In this document: positions 1-9,015 of the stretch, piece by piece
Numbering within the stretch: position 1 is the first letter of the stretch
Layout: each line of letters starts with the position of its first letter
NCBI RefSeq assembly: GCF_018131105.1
Contig: NZ_JAFCJI010000002.1
Location: 62,001 to 126,000 of the forward strand
DNA: 64,000 nt
DNA from: Bradyrhizobium manausense
Lineage (GTDB): Bacteria; Pseudomonadota; Alphaproteobacteria; Rhizobiales; Xanthobacteraceae
Direction of reading: 5' to 3'
Notes under the pieces: model-generated
Seen by the model: the letters and a program-made list of their open reading frames with translations, nothing else
What the model was told of the DNA's origin: nothing
Databases searched by the model: none
Program-made: the position numbers and the translations under genes

Positions 1-2792
1 TCGCCGGAAACGTCGAAAGCAAAGTGATGGATCCCTGGCGCCACGCTGCCCACCGACATCAGTTGGACGCCGTCCCAGGTGACCGTAAGCGGTGTATTGG
101 TGCCTTCGGGATCGCCGATGAGATCGAAACTGAGGAAATAGTGCTGTCCGGGCGTCGTCGCGACGTCCTGGGACAACGTCTCCTCGCTGCCGGTCGGTGA
201 GAGCTGTACCGAGTAATGCCCGAAGCTGCCACCGAGCTCGAACTGCGTGACCTGGATGTGCGAACCGCTGGTGGACCAGCCCGACAGGTTGCCGGTCTCG
301 AAATCGCCGTTGACGATAGCCGCAGGGCCGGCATCCTCGGTGACCGACCCACTCACATTGGCCGCCGTGACGACCGGGAAGTCGTCAGCGCCGGCAATGT
401 TGAAGGTCAGCGTCGTCGTCGCCTGATGGCCCTGGCCGTCATCGACCGTGAAATTGAACTGGTCGCTGACATTGTCGCCGGCCTGCAGCGGATCGACCGA
501 GGCATTGGCGTAATAGGCGTAGCTGCCGTCCGCGTTGAGCTGCAACGAGCCATAGGTACCGGCGACCAACGTGCCGACATTGGCGGCGCTGCCGTTCACT
601 TCCGAGATGCTGCGCGGCGTCGACAGGTCGATCGGATGGCTCACATCCGCGATGCCGCCGCTGGCCAGCACGGCGCCGGTATCCGTCACCGCAGTGTCGG
701 ATATCCCGACCGCGACCGGAGTCACCAGCAGTGGATCCGACGCGCCGTCGATCATGACCGTCACAGTCTGCGTCGAGGTCGTGCTGCCGTCGGCAACCGT
801 AACGTCATATTGGACAGTGAGGGTCTCACCGGCGCTCAGGAAGTCGAGATCACCGTCCTTGATGGCGAATGTCCAGTCGACGGCCCCCGTGCCCGTTCCG
901 GTCGAGTCATGCAAGACTGTGCTCAACGCAGTCTGGAGGTCCGCCAGCGTATCATCGGGTACGAAGCCGGGATTCGCCGACCACGTCGCCGAATCCAGCG
1001 CGACGCCAACAAAGTGCACATCGGACAGATCGACGTCGGAGAAGGCAAGCGTTCCCGTCGGCACTGGGCTCGTCGTATCGATCGCGCTCGACCCGGTGAC
1101 GCCGGTCTGCTCGGACAGCGACGCCGATTCCGGTCCGCTGGTGATGACAGGCGCGTCATTGGCGCCGGTGATGACGACAGACACGGTCTGCGTCGAGCTG
1201 GTCGAGCCGTCCGCGACCTTGATGTCGTAGTTCACCGTCAGCGTCTCGCCGGCCGCGAGATAATCGAGGTCGTTGTCGGCAATGGCGAAATTCCAATCGA
1301 TGGCGCCCGAGCCGGTGCCCGTGGAATCGTGCAATGTCATCGTCAACGCTGCGGCGAGATCGGCCTGCGTCGCCGCCGGCGGTGTCGGCCCGGTGCTCGA
1401 ATCCAGTGCCACCGTCACCGTGTGCGTGTCGCTGATGTCCTGGTCGGTGAAGGCGAGCGTGCCCGCAGGGGTCGTCGGCGTCGTGTCGGGTGCTGAGGAG
1501 CCCGTGGTGGCGTCCTGCTCTGCGACGGTGGAGGATTCCGGGCTGCTGGTGATCACGACGGGATGGTTGACGCCGAGGATGGTGACGGTGACGTCCTGCG
1601 TGGCAGAGCCACCGTTACCGTCGTCGACCGTGACGTGATAGACGAGCTTGAGCGTCTCGCCGCCGTTGAGGAAATTGGCCTCGGAGTTGGGAAGCGCGAA
1701 ATTCCAGTCGACGTCGCCGATCAGATGCCCGGTCGAGTCATGGAGCGAAGTGCCGAACGCGGCCAATAACTGCGCATTGGTCAGCGGGATCGCACCGCCG
1801 CCCGAACGGGTGGCCGTGACCGTGGTCGAAACGCCGTGCGCATCCGCCAGATCGATATCGGAAAACAGCAGGCTGTCATGCGCGGTCAGATTGCCGCTCG
1901 GATCGACGTTTTGATCTTCGACGAGAGCGGCCGTTTCCGGGCACGACAGGTAGACCGGTTTGTCATTGGTGCCGACCACCGTGACCATGACCGTCTGTGT
2001 CGAGATCCCGCCGGCATGATCGTCGAGCTGCACGGTGTAGGTGATGTCGAGATGCTGGCCGGCTGCAAGATAGTCGAAGGCGAGATCGGGCGCCGAGAAA
2101 GTGGTGTTGATGGTGCCGGCGCTGGAGCCGGAAGCCTTGATGACGTTGTCGACGTGATAGAACGCCATCAGCGCGGCGTCCCCGAACGGGCCCGGCAACA
2201 GGCCCGCAGTAGCGCCGGAAGCGGAAACGCCGATCACGGTCGCGGTGTACCCGGTGTTGGTGAGGTCGTCGTCGGTGAAGTTGAGCGCGACGTGGACCGT
2301 GTCGGGCGAGAGCGAGAGGGTCTGGTTGGCCTGCTCGGTGACGGTCGCCATCGTCGTCATGTTGATGACCGGCTTGTCGTCGGTGCCGGTGACGGTAACC
2401 TTGACGGTCTGGATCGCGGTGCCGCCGTGATTGTCGGAAACCGTGATATCGTAGGTCAGGACCAGCGTCTGGTTCTTCGCAAGGAAATCGAAATCGTCAT
2501 CCGCGTCGCTGAAATTCCATTTGAGCTGGCCCGACCCGTTTGAATCGCTGAGAATCTGTGAATGCATCGCGGTCTGGAAATGCGCCAGCGATGCCGCCGG
2601 AATGATCGTTCCACTGGACAACACTGCGGATTGCAGCGTCGCCGACGTCGTGTGGGTATCGGTCTTGTCGCTGTCCTTGAAACTCATCGTGCCTGACAGC
2701 GTGTGCAACGTCGTGGAATCGGTGGTGTCGGCGAATTCGGTGAAACTGCCTGTGGCGGATGAGGAGGTAAAAACCGGCGTGTGATTGGTCAT
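1..2792 (-). CDS. Cadherin/VCBS-like repeat adhesin, 3' end beyond the window
   Basis: Reading leftward from an ATG at 2792 the frame stays open for 930 codons to the window edge, so only the N-terminal part is present. The product is acidic and rich in Thr, Asp, Gly and Val. It consists of imperfect repeats of roughly 110-130 residues, each ending in a bacterial cadherin/VCBS-type signature (VTGTDDKPV, VVGTNDKPV, VTILGVNHPV, VVITGANDAPV). LHDSTG and DWNFA recur inside the repeats. Such proteins are usually calcium-stabilised surface adhesins exported by type I secretion, with the signal at the missing C-terminus. No N-terminal signal peptide is visible, which fits that route. A GCAGGAA box precedes the start. 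The family is clear; ligand and secretion route are inferred. Confidence 0.85.
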   Translation of the reverse strand, partial: MTNHTPVFTSSSATGSFTEFADTTDSTTLHTLSGTMSFKDSDKTDTHTTSATLQSAVLSSGTIIPAASLAHFQTAMHSQILSDSNGSGQLKWNFSDADDDFDFLAKNQTLVLTYDITVSDNHGGTAIQTVKVTVTGTDDKPVINMTTMATVTEQANQTLSLSPDTVHVALNFTDDDLTNTGYTATVIGVSASGATAGLLPGPFGDAALMAFYHVDNVIKASGSSAGTINTTFSAPDLAFDYLAAGQHLDITYTVQLDDHAGGISTQTVMVTVVGTNDKPVYLSCPETAALVEDQNVDPSGNLTAHDSLLFSDIDLADAHGVSTTVTATRSGGGAIPLTNAQLLAAFGTSLHDSTGHLIGDVDWNFALPNSEANFLNGGETLKLVYHVTVDDGNGGSATQDVTVTILGVNHPVVITSSPESSTVAEQDATTGSSAPDTTPTTPAGTLAFTDQDISDTHTVTVALDSSTGPTPPAATQADLAAALTMTLHDSTGTGSGAIDWNFAIADNDLDYLAAGETLTVNYDIKVADGSTSSTQTVSVVITGANDAPVITSGPESASLSEQTGVTGSSAIDTTSPVPTGTLAFSDVDLSDVHFVGVALDSATWSANPGFVPDDTLADLQTALSTVLHDSTGTGTGAVDWTFAIKDGDLDFLSAGETLTVQYDVTVADGSTTSTQTVTVMIDGASDPLLVTPVAVGISDTAVTDTGAVLASGGIADVSHPIDLSTPRSISEVNGSAANVGTLVAGTYGSLQLNADGSYAYYANASVDPLQAGDNVSDQFNFTVDDGQGHQATTTLTFNIAGADDFPVVTAANVSGSVTEDAGPAAIVNGDFETGNLSGWSTSGSHIQVTQFELGGSFGHYSVQLSPTGSEETLSQDVATTPGQHYFLSFDLIGDPEGTNTPLTVTWDGVQLMSVGSVAPGIHHFAFDVSG

Positions 2793-3351
2793 GGAAAAAT
2801 TCCTGCCTGCGTTTGCCATGAAGACGCCGCCGCACGATGACGCGGCGACGCGACTAATCGGTCCGAGAGATCGGACGAGATCCAACAGTCCTGACTTCAG
2901 AATCTCAGTGTCGTGGCTTGGTGGCGCGGCCGTGCCCGGCGTCGGGATGGGTCAGCAGCAATGAAATTCTGGCGCGGCTCGCATCGTCGAACGTACGTCG
3001 CTAGATCTTCAGTTCAATTTCAGCTCAATGACTCAGGTTGCAGCACGGTCGGCCGGAACATCCCACGCAATACATGCCGTTAAATTCGACGGGACTTGAA
3101 AATCAGCCGGCCGGCCCGTTTCCGGGGAGAAATAGGACGGTGGAATGCAACCTCCACGATCTTATGCCTGAGCTCGTCGCGTCGTCAACGTAAACGCGTG
3201 GCCGCGCCCGCGCGCAATCGCGGTTCCAGGCGACGGAACCATTTGAAAGATTTGTGACAATTGGAATTACGCGGAGCGGCAGACGAAGCGCGCGAGCGAT
3301 CGCGCGCCCGCCTCGCGCCAAGCCTGCGTTGGCGCGAAACAGGGATCTGCG
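2793..3351. other. Gene-free stretch upstream of the adhesin
   Basis: About 560 bases separate the adhesin start from the end of the next leftward operon. I find no frame with convincing codon use and no strong inverted repeat. The part next to 2792 should hold the adhesin promoter, but I cannot name -35/-10 boxes. Confidence 0.4.
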
Positions 3352-4149
3352 CTACTGGCCCTTCCAGTTCGGCTTGCGCTTGTTGAGGAAGGCGTCCATG
3401 CCCTCGCGGAAATCTTCGCTCATATAGGCTTTCAGGATAAGGTCCTGGCCCTGCTCGCGCGACAGTGTCGGACGGATGCGGCGCACCGCCTCCTTGGCCG
3501 TCTCCATCGTGAGCGGTGCATGGCTTGCAACGAGCTTTGCGGTCTCATCGGCGCGACGCTGCAGCGTCTCGACGTCAGGTACGATTTCGGTGAGCAGGCC
3601 GAGCGACAGCGCTTCCTGCGCCTCGACCAGACGCGCCCTGAAGATCATGTCCTTGGTGCGGGCAGGTCCGACCAGCGCGACGATGCGGCTGATGTTCGAC
3701 ATCGACAGGCAGTTGCCGAGCGTGCGTGCGATCGGAAAGCCCATGCGCGTCGTCTCGGTGCCGATCCGCAAGTCGCAGCAGGCCGCGATGCCGGCGCCGC
3801 CGCCCGTGCAGGCGCCGGCGATCGCCGCAATCACCGGCACGCGGCACAGTTCGAGCGTGCCCAGCACGCGGTCGATGCGCGACTCATAATCGAGCGCGTC
3901 CTGCGCCGTCTTGAAGGCACGGAATTGCGAAATGTCGGTGCCGGAGGCAAATGCCTTGTCGCCGGCGCCGGTGATGATCAGCGCCTTGATCGAGCGGTCT
4001 GTGTTGATCTCATTGCAGATCTCCGCCATGCGGTCATACATGGCGAAAGTCATGGCGTTGCGCGCCTGCGGGCGGTTGAAGGTGATCCGCGCGATGCCGT
4101 CCGTGACGGAGTAGAGCAGGTCTTCGTTAGGGGTCGTCGGTGCGTTCAT
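3352..4149 (-). CDS. Enoyl-CoA hydratase/isomerase (crotonase) family protein
   Basis: This 265-residue protein has crotonase-fold landmarks: ITFNRPQARNAM near residue 23, the first oxyanion-hole segment ITGAGDKAFASGTDISQF near 58-75, and the second, AIAGACTGGGAGIAACCDL, near 112-130. The family hydrates or isomerises acyl-CoA thioesters in the cytoplasm. A canonical hydratase has Glu residues after the glycine-rich segments. Here the positions differ (TGGGAG, then RTLGNCLSM), so the exact reaction is open. It is last in a leftward operon, 32 bp after an aminotransferase. Length is normal for the family. Confidence 0.85.
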   Translation of the reverse strand: MNAPTTPNEDLLYSVTDGIARITFNRPQARNAMTFAMYDRMAEICNEINTDRSIKALIITGAGDKAFASGTDISQFRAFKTAQDALDYESRIDRVLGTLELCRVPVIAAIAGACTGGGAGIAACCDLRIGTETTRMGFPIARTLGNCLSMSNISRIVALVGPARTKDMIFRARLVEAQEALSLGLLTEIVPDVETLQRRADETAKLVASHAPLTMETAKEAVRRIRPTLSREQGQDLILKAYMSEDFREGMDAFLNKRKPNWKGQ

Positions 4150-4181
4150 CGCGCGCTCACTTCTTCTTCAAGTTGGATCGT

Positions 4182-5381
4182 TCAAGCCACCTGGGCTTTG
4201 GCCATCGGCACCGCGTCGCGTCCCTTCAGGACGTCCATGGCCGCCAGCACGCCGCCGCTCCGGTGCGGAATCTTTGCAAGGTCCAGGCCCATCTCGACGC
4301 CGGCGAGCGTGCCCATCAGCATCAGATCGTTGAAATGGCCGATATGACCGATGCGGAACACCTTGCCCTTGACCTTGTTCAGGCCGGTGCCGAGCGACAT
4401 GTCGAAGTTATCCAGCACCACCTTGCGGAAGGCGTCGGCATCAAAGCCGTCAGGCACGCGCACGCCGGTCAGCGCCGGCGAATGCGCGGCGGGATCGACG
4501 CACTGCGTCTCCAGGCCCCAGACCTTGGCCGCCGCGCGCGTCGCCGCACCGTGACGCTTGTGGCGGGACCAGACGTTCTCGAGACCTTCTTCCTCGAGCA
4601 TCTTCACCGCTTCGCGCAACCCGTAGAGCAGATTGGTCGCGGGCGTGTAGGGGAAGGTGCCGAGCTTGTTGAAGGAGATGACCTCCTGCCAATCCCAGTA
4701 GGAGCGCATGCCGGGATTGGCCTTGGCGACGTTGAGCGCCTTCTCCGAGACGGCGTTGAAGCCGAGGCCGGGCGGCAGCATCAGGCCCTTCTGCGAGCCG
4801 GCAACGGAGACGTCGATGCCCCAGGCGTCGTGCTCGTATTCGATCGAGCCGAGGCCCGAGATGGTGTCGACCATCAACAGCGCCGGATGTTTGACGCGGT
4901 CGAGCAGCTGGCGCACTTCGAGTGGCGGCGTCACGCAACCGGTCGAGGTCTCGTTGTGGACGATGCAAACCGCCTTGATCGTGTGCTGCTTGTCGGCGGC
5001 AAGGCGCTTCTCGATCTCGGCGAGGTCGGCGCCATGGCGCCAGTCGCTCGGGATGAAGTCGACGTCGAGCTTGAACTTGTCGGCGATGCCGCGCCACAGC
5101 ACGGCGAACTGGCCGGTCTCGCACATCAGCACCTTGTCGCCGGGGGCGAACACGTTGACCATGGCCGCTTCCCAGGCGCCGGTGCCGGACGAGGGGAAAA
5201 TGATCACGGGCTGCTTGGTGCGGAACACCCGCTGCATCGAGGCCAGGACCGCGAAACCGAGCTCGGCGAACTCCGGACCGCGATGATCCAGCGTCGGCAT
5301 GTCCATCGCCCGCAGCACGCGGTCGGGCACGTTGGTCGGTCCTGGAATCTGGAGAAAATGCCTTCCAGTATGCACGGTCAT
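4182..5381 (-). CDS. Serine-glyoxylate-type aminotransferase, copy 1 (class V PLP enzyme)
   Basis: A 399-residue class V aminotransferase. It shows the IPGPTNVPDRVLRAM start typical of alanine/serine-glyoxylate aminotransferases, the PSSGTGAWEAA cofactor loop, NETSTG, VDTISGLGS and the Schiff-base lysine in GSQKGLMLPPG. The known family reaction transfers an amino group from serine or alanine to glyoxylate. The frame runs open further upstream, but the ATG at 5381 has a strong GGAAGGA box six bases away and matches the paralogue at 6835-8037. It sits in an operon with a carrier and a second aminotransferase, which points to glyoxylate or related 2-oxo/2-hydroxy-acid metabolism. Substrates are inferred. 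Confidence 0.88.
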   Translation of the reverse strand: MTVHTGRHFLQIPGPTNVPDRVLRAMDMPTLDHRGPEFAELGFAVLASMQRVFRTKQPVIIFPSSGTGAWEAAMVNVFAPGDKVLMCETGQFAVLWRGIADKFKLDVDFIPSDWRHGADLAEIEKRLAADKQHTIKAVCIVHNETSTGCVTPPLEVRQLLDRVKHPALLMVDTISGLGSIEYEHDAWGIDVSVAGSQKGLMLPPGLGFNAVSEKALNVAKANPGMRSYWDWQEVISFNKLGTFPYTPATNLLYGLREAVKMLEEEGLENVWSRHKRHGAATRAAAKVWGLETQCVDPAAHSPALTGVRVPDGFDADAFRKVVLDNFDMSLGTGLNKVKGKVFRIGHIGHFNDLMLMGTLAGVEMGLDLAKIPHRSGGVLAAMDVLKGRDAVPMAKAQVA

Positions 5382-5497
5382 AGGCGTCCTTCCCGGTCTA
5401 GCCCTGGTTTTGATGGCCGCCGAATAGCACCATTTGACCGGCTTGTCCCCTCTCCAAAGGGCGACTCCCATGCATAACCGGGGCCCCTCCGCCGGCC

Positions 5498-6781
5498 CTA
5501 CTCCGCGGCCACCACCTTGCCCGTGGGCAACCTGCCTTCCGCGTCCGTAAACGGGCGCTCCGGGTGCATCAGGAAGGCCGAGACGCCGCCGAGCAGCAAC
5601 AGCCCCATCGACATCAGGAACGGCAGGTACCAGTTGCCGGTCGCGTCGATCACGAAGCCCGCGACCAGCGGCGAAACGATCGCAGCAAAGGCCGAGCCCG
5701 TGTTCATCAGACCCGACGCGGTCCCCGAGTATTTCGGGGCGATGTCCATCGGGATCGACCACATCGGGCCGATCACCAACTCGGCACAGAAGAAGCCGGC
5801 CGACAGGCACAACGCCACGATCGTGATGTCGTGGACGAACAGGATCGGGAACAGCGAGATCAGCGCCCCCGTAAATCCTGCAACGGTGACGCTGAGCCGC
5901 GCCAGGCGGACATTGCCGGTGCGGTCGAGGATCCTGTCCGAGATCACGCCGCCGACACTGTCGCCGATCACGCCGGCGAAGAACACGCCGGAGGCGAACA
6001 GCGCCGAGTTCTTGATGTCGAGATTGTAGTTGTTCTTGAAGAACAGCGGCAGCCAGTTGAGATACAACCACAGGCACCAGCCGTAGCAGAAATAGGTCAG
6101 CGTCACCGGCCACATCCGCCCCAACAGCGGTCCCCACGGCACGCGCGGCCGCTCGCCGGTCGGGCGCACGGGCAGCGCGGCAAGCTCGGCTTGCGTGATC
6201 GAAGCATGGTCCTTCGGCTCGTTGCGGAAGTACCAGACCCAGATCACACCCCAGACCAGGCTGACGCAGCCCAGCACCACGAACGCGCCGCGCCAGGTCA
6301 GCCACAGGATCAAGAGCGCCACCACCGGCGGCGTCACGGCGTTGCCCAGCCGGGCAAAGGAATGGGTCAGACCTTGCGCGAAGCCGCGGCGGTTTGCCGG
6401 CGTCCAGTATTGCATCGCGCGCGTCGCCGTCGGAAACGTCGCGCCCTCGCCGAAGCCGAGCGCGAAGCGCGCGATGAACAGTGCAAAGAGACCGTGCACG
6501 AAGCCGGTCATGATGGTGGCGGCCGCCCAGATCATGCCGCACCAGAACAGCGTCTTGCGCGGACCGAAGCGATCGCCGACCCAGCCGCCGATCACCTGGA
6601 ACAGAAGATAGGGATAGGCGAAGGCGGAGAAGACGAGGCCGAGTTGCGTGTTGGAAAGACTGAGCTCCTTCTGGATCTCGCTCGCGGCGGTGCCGATGTT
6701 CACCCGGTCGACATAGGTAATGAAATACATCGCGCAGAGCATCGCCAGCACGACATGCGTGGCCTTGAACCTGATACCCAT
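5498..6781 (-). CDS. MFS transporter, anion:cation symporter (sugar acid/organic anion) type
   Basis: A 427-residue membrane protein with about twelve hydrophobic segments. The motif GDRFGPRKT between the second and third helices is the MFS signature. MYFITYVDRVNIGTA near the N-terminus is typical of the anion:cation symporter group (galactonate, glucarate, phthalate carriers). A GTG at 6787 is in frame, but AGGGAGG lies six bases before the ATG at 6781 and only touches the GTG, so 6781 is preferred. It lies between two paralogous aminotransferase genes on the same strand and probably imports the substrate of this pathway, perhaps a small hydroxy acid. The transported compound is not deducible. 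Confidence 0.87.
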   Translation of the reverse strand: MGIRFKATHVVLAMLCAMYFITYVDRVNIGTAASEIQKELSLSNTQLGLVFSAFAYPYLLFQVIGGWVGDRFGPRKTLFWCGMIWAAATIMTGFVHGLFALFIARFALGFGEGATFPTATRAMQYWTPANRRGFAQGLTHSFARLGNAVTPPVVALLILWLTWRGAFVVLGCVSLVWGVIWVWYFRNEPKDHASITQAELAALPVRPTGERPRVPWGPLLGRMWPVTLTYFCYGWCLWLYLNWLPLFFKNNYNLDIKNSALFASGVFFAGVIGDSVGGVISDRILDRTGNVRLARLSVTVAGFTGALISLFPILFVHDITIVALCLSAGFFCAELVIGPMWSIPMDIAPKYSGTASGLMNTGSAFAAIVSPLVAGFVIDATGNWYLPFLMSMGLLLLGGVSAFLMHPERPFTDAEGRLPTGKVVAAE

Positions 6782-6834
6782 CTCCACCCTCCCTGATCGC
6801 TTTTATGATTGTCGCCCGCGTGTCCCGCGCGAGC

Positions 6835-8037
6835 TCAAGTGCCGACCACTTTCAGATGCGGCGATGCGTTGCCTTGCGGGCGCTGCTCCAGGAGCTTCAT
6901 CGCGACATCGACGCCGCCGGAGCGGTGCGGCACGCCGGCGACCGACAGGCCCATCTCCACGCCGGTCAGCGCACCGAGCAGGGTCAGCGCATTGCACTCG
7001 CCGAGGTGGCCGATGCGGAAGACCTTTCCGGCGACCCTCGACAGGCCCGAGCCGAGCGACATGTTGTAATTCTCGAGCACGATCTTGCGGAACTGATCGG
7101 CATCATGGCCGGGCGGCATCAGCACCGCTGTCAGCACCGGCGAGAATTCCGACGACTCCTGGCAGAGCACTTCGAGGCCCCAATGATTGACGGCGGCGCG
7201 CGTCGCGGCGGCGAGCCGCTGATGCCGGGCGAACACGTTGTCGAGCCCCTCCTCCAGCAGCATCGCGATCGCCTCGCGCAGGCCGTAGAGCAGGTTCGTC
7301 GCCGGCGTGTAGGGGAAGAAGCCGTTGGCGTTCGGCTTGAGCATCTCCTCCCAGTCGAAATAGGAGCGTGGCATCTTGTTGGTCTTGGCAGCCGCACGCG
7401 CCTTCTCCGAGATCGCGTTGAAGCCGAGGCCCGGCGGCAGCATGAAGCCCTTCTGCGAGCAGCTGACACTGACATCGACCTTCCACTCGTCATGGCGGTA
7501 GTCGACCGAGCCGAGCGAGGAGATGGTGTCGACCATCAGCAGGGCCGGATGCGAGGCGCGGTCGATCGCAGCACGAATCTCGGCGATGCGGCTGGTCGCG
7601 CCGGTCGAGGTCTCGTTGTGCACGACCATGACGGCCTTGATGGCGCGCGCCTTATCCCCGGTGAGCCTGGCCTCGATCACATCAGGATCGGCGCCGCGGC
7701 GCCAATCACCGGGCACGAAATCGACCTCGATGCCGAAGCGGCCCGCCATCTGCCGCCACAGCGTGGCGAAATGGCCGGTCTCGACCATCAGCACCTTGTC
7801 GCCCGGCGACAGCGTGTTGACGATCGCGGCCTCCCAGGCGCCCGTCCCTGACGAGGGGAAGATGATGACTGGCCCCTTGGTCTGGAAAATTCTCTGGCTG
7901 CCTTCGAGCACGGTCCGGCCGAGCGCGCCGAATTCGGCGCTCCGGTGGTCGATCACAGGCATGTCCATGGCGCGCAGGACGCGATCCGGGACCGGGCTCG
8001 GGCCCGGAATTTGAAGGAAATGGCGTCCCTGATGCAT
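6835..8037 (-). CDS. Serine-glyoxylate-type aminotransferase, copy 2 (class V PLP enzyme)
   Basis: A 400-residue paralogue of the protein at 4182-5381, with long shared blocks (GRHFLQIPGP, FPSSGTGAWEAA, FPYTPATNLLYGLREA, CSQKGFMLPPGLGFN with the PLP lysine). The start at 8037 has GGGAGG six bases upstream and matches the paralogue; an earlier in-frame ATG at 8088 would overlap the promoter region. It is the first gene of the leftward operon aminotransferase-MFS-aminotransferase-crotonase, transcribed away from the GntR regulator. Two copies in one operon may differ in donor or acceptor preference. Class assignment is secure; substrates are inferred. Confidence 0.88.
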   Translation of the reverse strand: MHQGRHFLQIPGPSPVPDRVLRAMDMPVIDHRSAEFGALGRTVLEGSQRIFQTKGPVIIFPSSGTGAWEAAIVNTLSPGDKVLMVETGHFATLWRQMAGRFGIEVDFVPGDWRRGADPDVIEARLTGDKARAIKAVMVVHNETSTGATSRIAEIRAAIDRASHPALLMVDTISSLGSVDYRHDEWKVDVSVSCSQKGFMLPPGLGFNAISEKARAAAKTNKMPRSYFDWEEMLKPNANGFFPYTPATNLLYGLREAIAMLLEEGLDNVFARHQRLAAATRAAVNHWGLEVLCQESSEFSPVLTAVLMPPGHDADQFRKIVLENYNMSLGSGLSRVAGKVFRIGHLGECNALTLLGALTGVEMGLSVAGVPHRSGGVDVAMKLLEQRPQGNASPHLKVVGT

Positions 8038-8080
8038 GAAAACCTCCCTGGCAACGGACTCTGGCCGGCTCAGTGAGCTA

Positions 8081-8092
8081 TTTTGCATTCAT
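8081..8092. promoter_or_regulatory. Candidate GntR site, left copy (TTTTGCATTCAT)
   Basis: This 12-mer in the divergent region matches 11 of 12 bases of TTTTGAATTCAT at 8928-8939. The two copies flank the regulator gene, one before each of the two target transcription units. It is a candidate operator by position and similarity only. Confidence 0.4.
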
Positions 8093-8104
8093 TTTTTGTA
8101 CTTT

Positions 8105-8128
8105 CAATCGAAATTTGGTATTCGATTG
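8105..8128. promoter_or_regulatory. Perfect inverted repeat in the aminotransferase/GntR divergent promoter
   Basis: CAATCGAA (8105-8112) and TTCGATTG (8121-8128) form perfect 8-bp arms around an 8-base AT-rich spacer. The centre lies 54 bp from the GntR start and 80 bp from the aminotransferase start. This is the geometry expected for a dimeric winged-helix repressor acting on both promoters. Whether the neighbouring GntR binds here is inferred. Confidence 0.5.
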
Positions 8129-8170
8129 TGGACGTCGACGCGATTAGCCGAGCAAACTATTGTGCTGCAA

Positions 8171-8908
8171 ATGAAATCCACGATTCCCGACACCGGGGTT
8201 CCCATTACCCCATCCGCCGCAAATGGCGGCGACCGCGAGTCAGCGTCGCTCCATGGCGAGATCCTGCTGCGGCTGCGCGACTATGTCGTGGAAGGCCATA
8301 TTCCCGATGGCGCGCGCGTTCCCGAGCGCCAGCTCTGCGAGATGCTCGGCATCTCCCGCACGCCGCTGCGCGAGGCGCTGAAGGTTCTCGCCGCCGAGGG
8401 CCTGATCGAATTGCTGCCGAACCGCGGCGCCCGCGTGCGCCGGCTCAGTCAGCGCGACCTGGAAGAGCTGTTCGACGTGATGGCGGGCCTCGAGAGCCTC
8501 GCCGGACGCCTTGCCTGCGAGGCTATTACGGATGAGGAAATCACCGCGATCGAGCAGCTGCATTACGAGATGTACGGCCACTATCTGCATCGCGACATGC
8601 ACGGCTATTTCCAGACCAACCAGCGCATCCACGAGAGCATCGTCGCGGCCGCACGCAACGAGACGCTGAAGACGGCCTACGCCAACTTCGCCGGCCGGAT
8701 CCGCCGGGTCCGCTATTCCGCCAATTTCGCCCGCAAGCGGCAGCGCTGGGCGGAGGCGATGCGCGAGCACGAGGCGATCCTGGACGCCCTCCGCCGCCGC
8801 GCGGCCAGCGAGCTGAGCGATATCCTGTTCCAGCACCTGCGCAACAAGCGGGCGGCGGCGATCGAACACCTCGCCGAGCCCCCACAGGACGCGCCGGCGG
8901 CGCCCTGA
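8171..8908 (+). CDS. GntR-family transcriptional regulator, FCD (FadR-like) subfamily
   Basis: A 245-residue regulator. The N-terminal winged helix-turn-helix (about 28-95) includes VPERQLCEMLGISRTPLREAL, the hallmark GntR recognition region. It is followed by an all-helical FCD ligand domain (about 100-230) with the usual IHESIVAAARN segment. The ATG at 8171 gives a normal length; the frame remains open upstream to 8036 but would cover the divergent promoter. It sits between the aminotransferase operon and the dehydrogenase/GlcG pair, so it probably senses a 2-hydroxy or 2-oxo acid and controls both. The inverted repeat at 8105-8128 is the obvious operator candidate. Confidence 0.88.
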   Translation: MKSTIPDTGVPITPSAANGGDRESASLHGEILLRLRDYVVEGHIPDGARVPERQLCEMLGISRTPLREALKVLAAEGLIELLPNRGARVRRLSQRDLEELFDVMAGLESLAGRLACEAITDEEITAIEQLHYEMYGHYLHRDMHGYFQTNQRIHESIVAAARNETLKTAYANFAGRIRRVRYSANFARKRQRWAEAMREHEAILDALRRRAASELSDILFQHLRNKRAAAIEHLAEPPQDAPAAP

Positions 8909-8927
8909 CGACCGCTCAGCTTGCCAA

Positions 8928-8939
8928 TTTTGAATTCAT
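8928..8939. promoter_or_regulatory. Candidate GntR site, right copy (TTTTGAATTCAT)
   Basis: Near-identical to 8081-8092 and located in the 107-bp gap between the regulator and the FAD/Fe-S dehydrogenase, 77 bp before that start. The surrounding AT-rich stretch (TTGAATTCATAATATAATCG) stands out from the GC-rich background and may include the promoter. Confidence 0.35.
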
Positions 8940-9015
8940 AATATAATCGATCGGGAACAAGAATGAATATTCCAGCGAGGCCCAGAGGCCGCCTGGGATC
9001 AATCCGGGATCAGGG

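Noticed and set aside
216..1914. Several + strand frames inside the adhesin gene
   Set aside because: Low-complexity Arg/Val-rich products reading antisense to repeats of the adhesin.
3103..3321. 72-codon leftward frame in the gap before the adhesin
   Set aside because: Arg-rich, no ribosome-binding site, no recognisable fold.
4140..7851. Long + strand frames opposite the aminotransferase and MFS genes, and a leftward frame continuing from the MFS region into aminotransferase copy 1
   Set aside because: These are shadows or upstream read-through of the true frames; the MFS and aminotransferase starts at 6781 and 5381 have good ribosome-binding sites.
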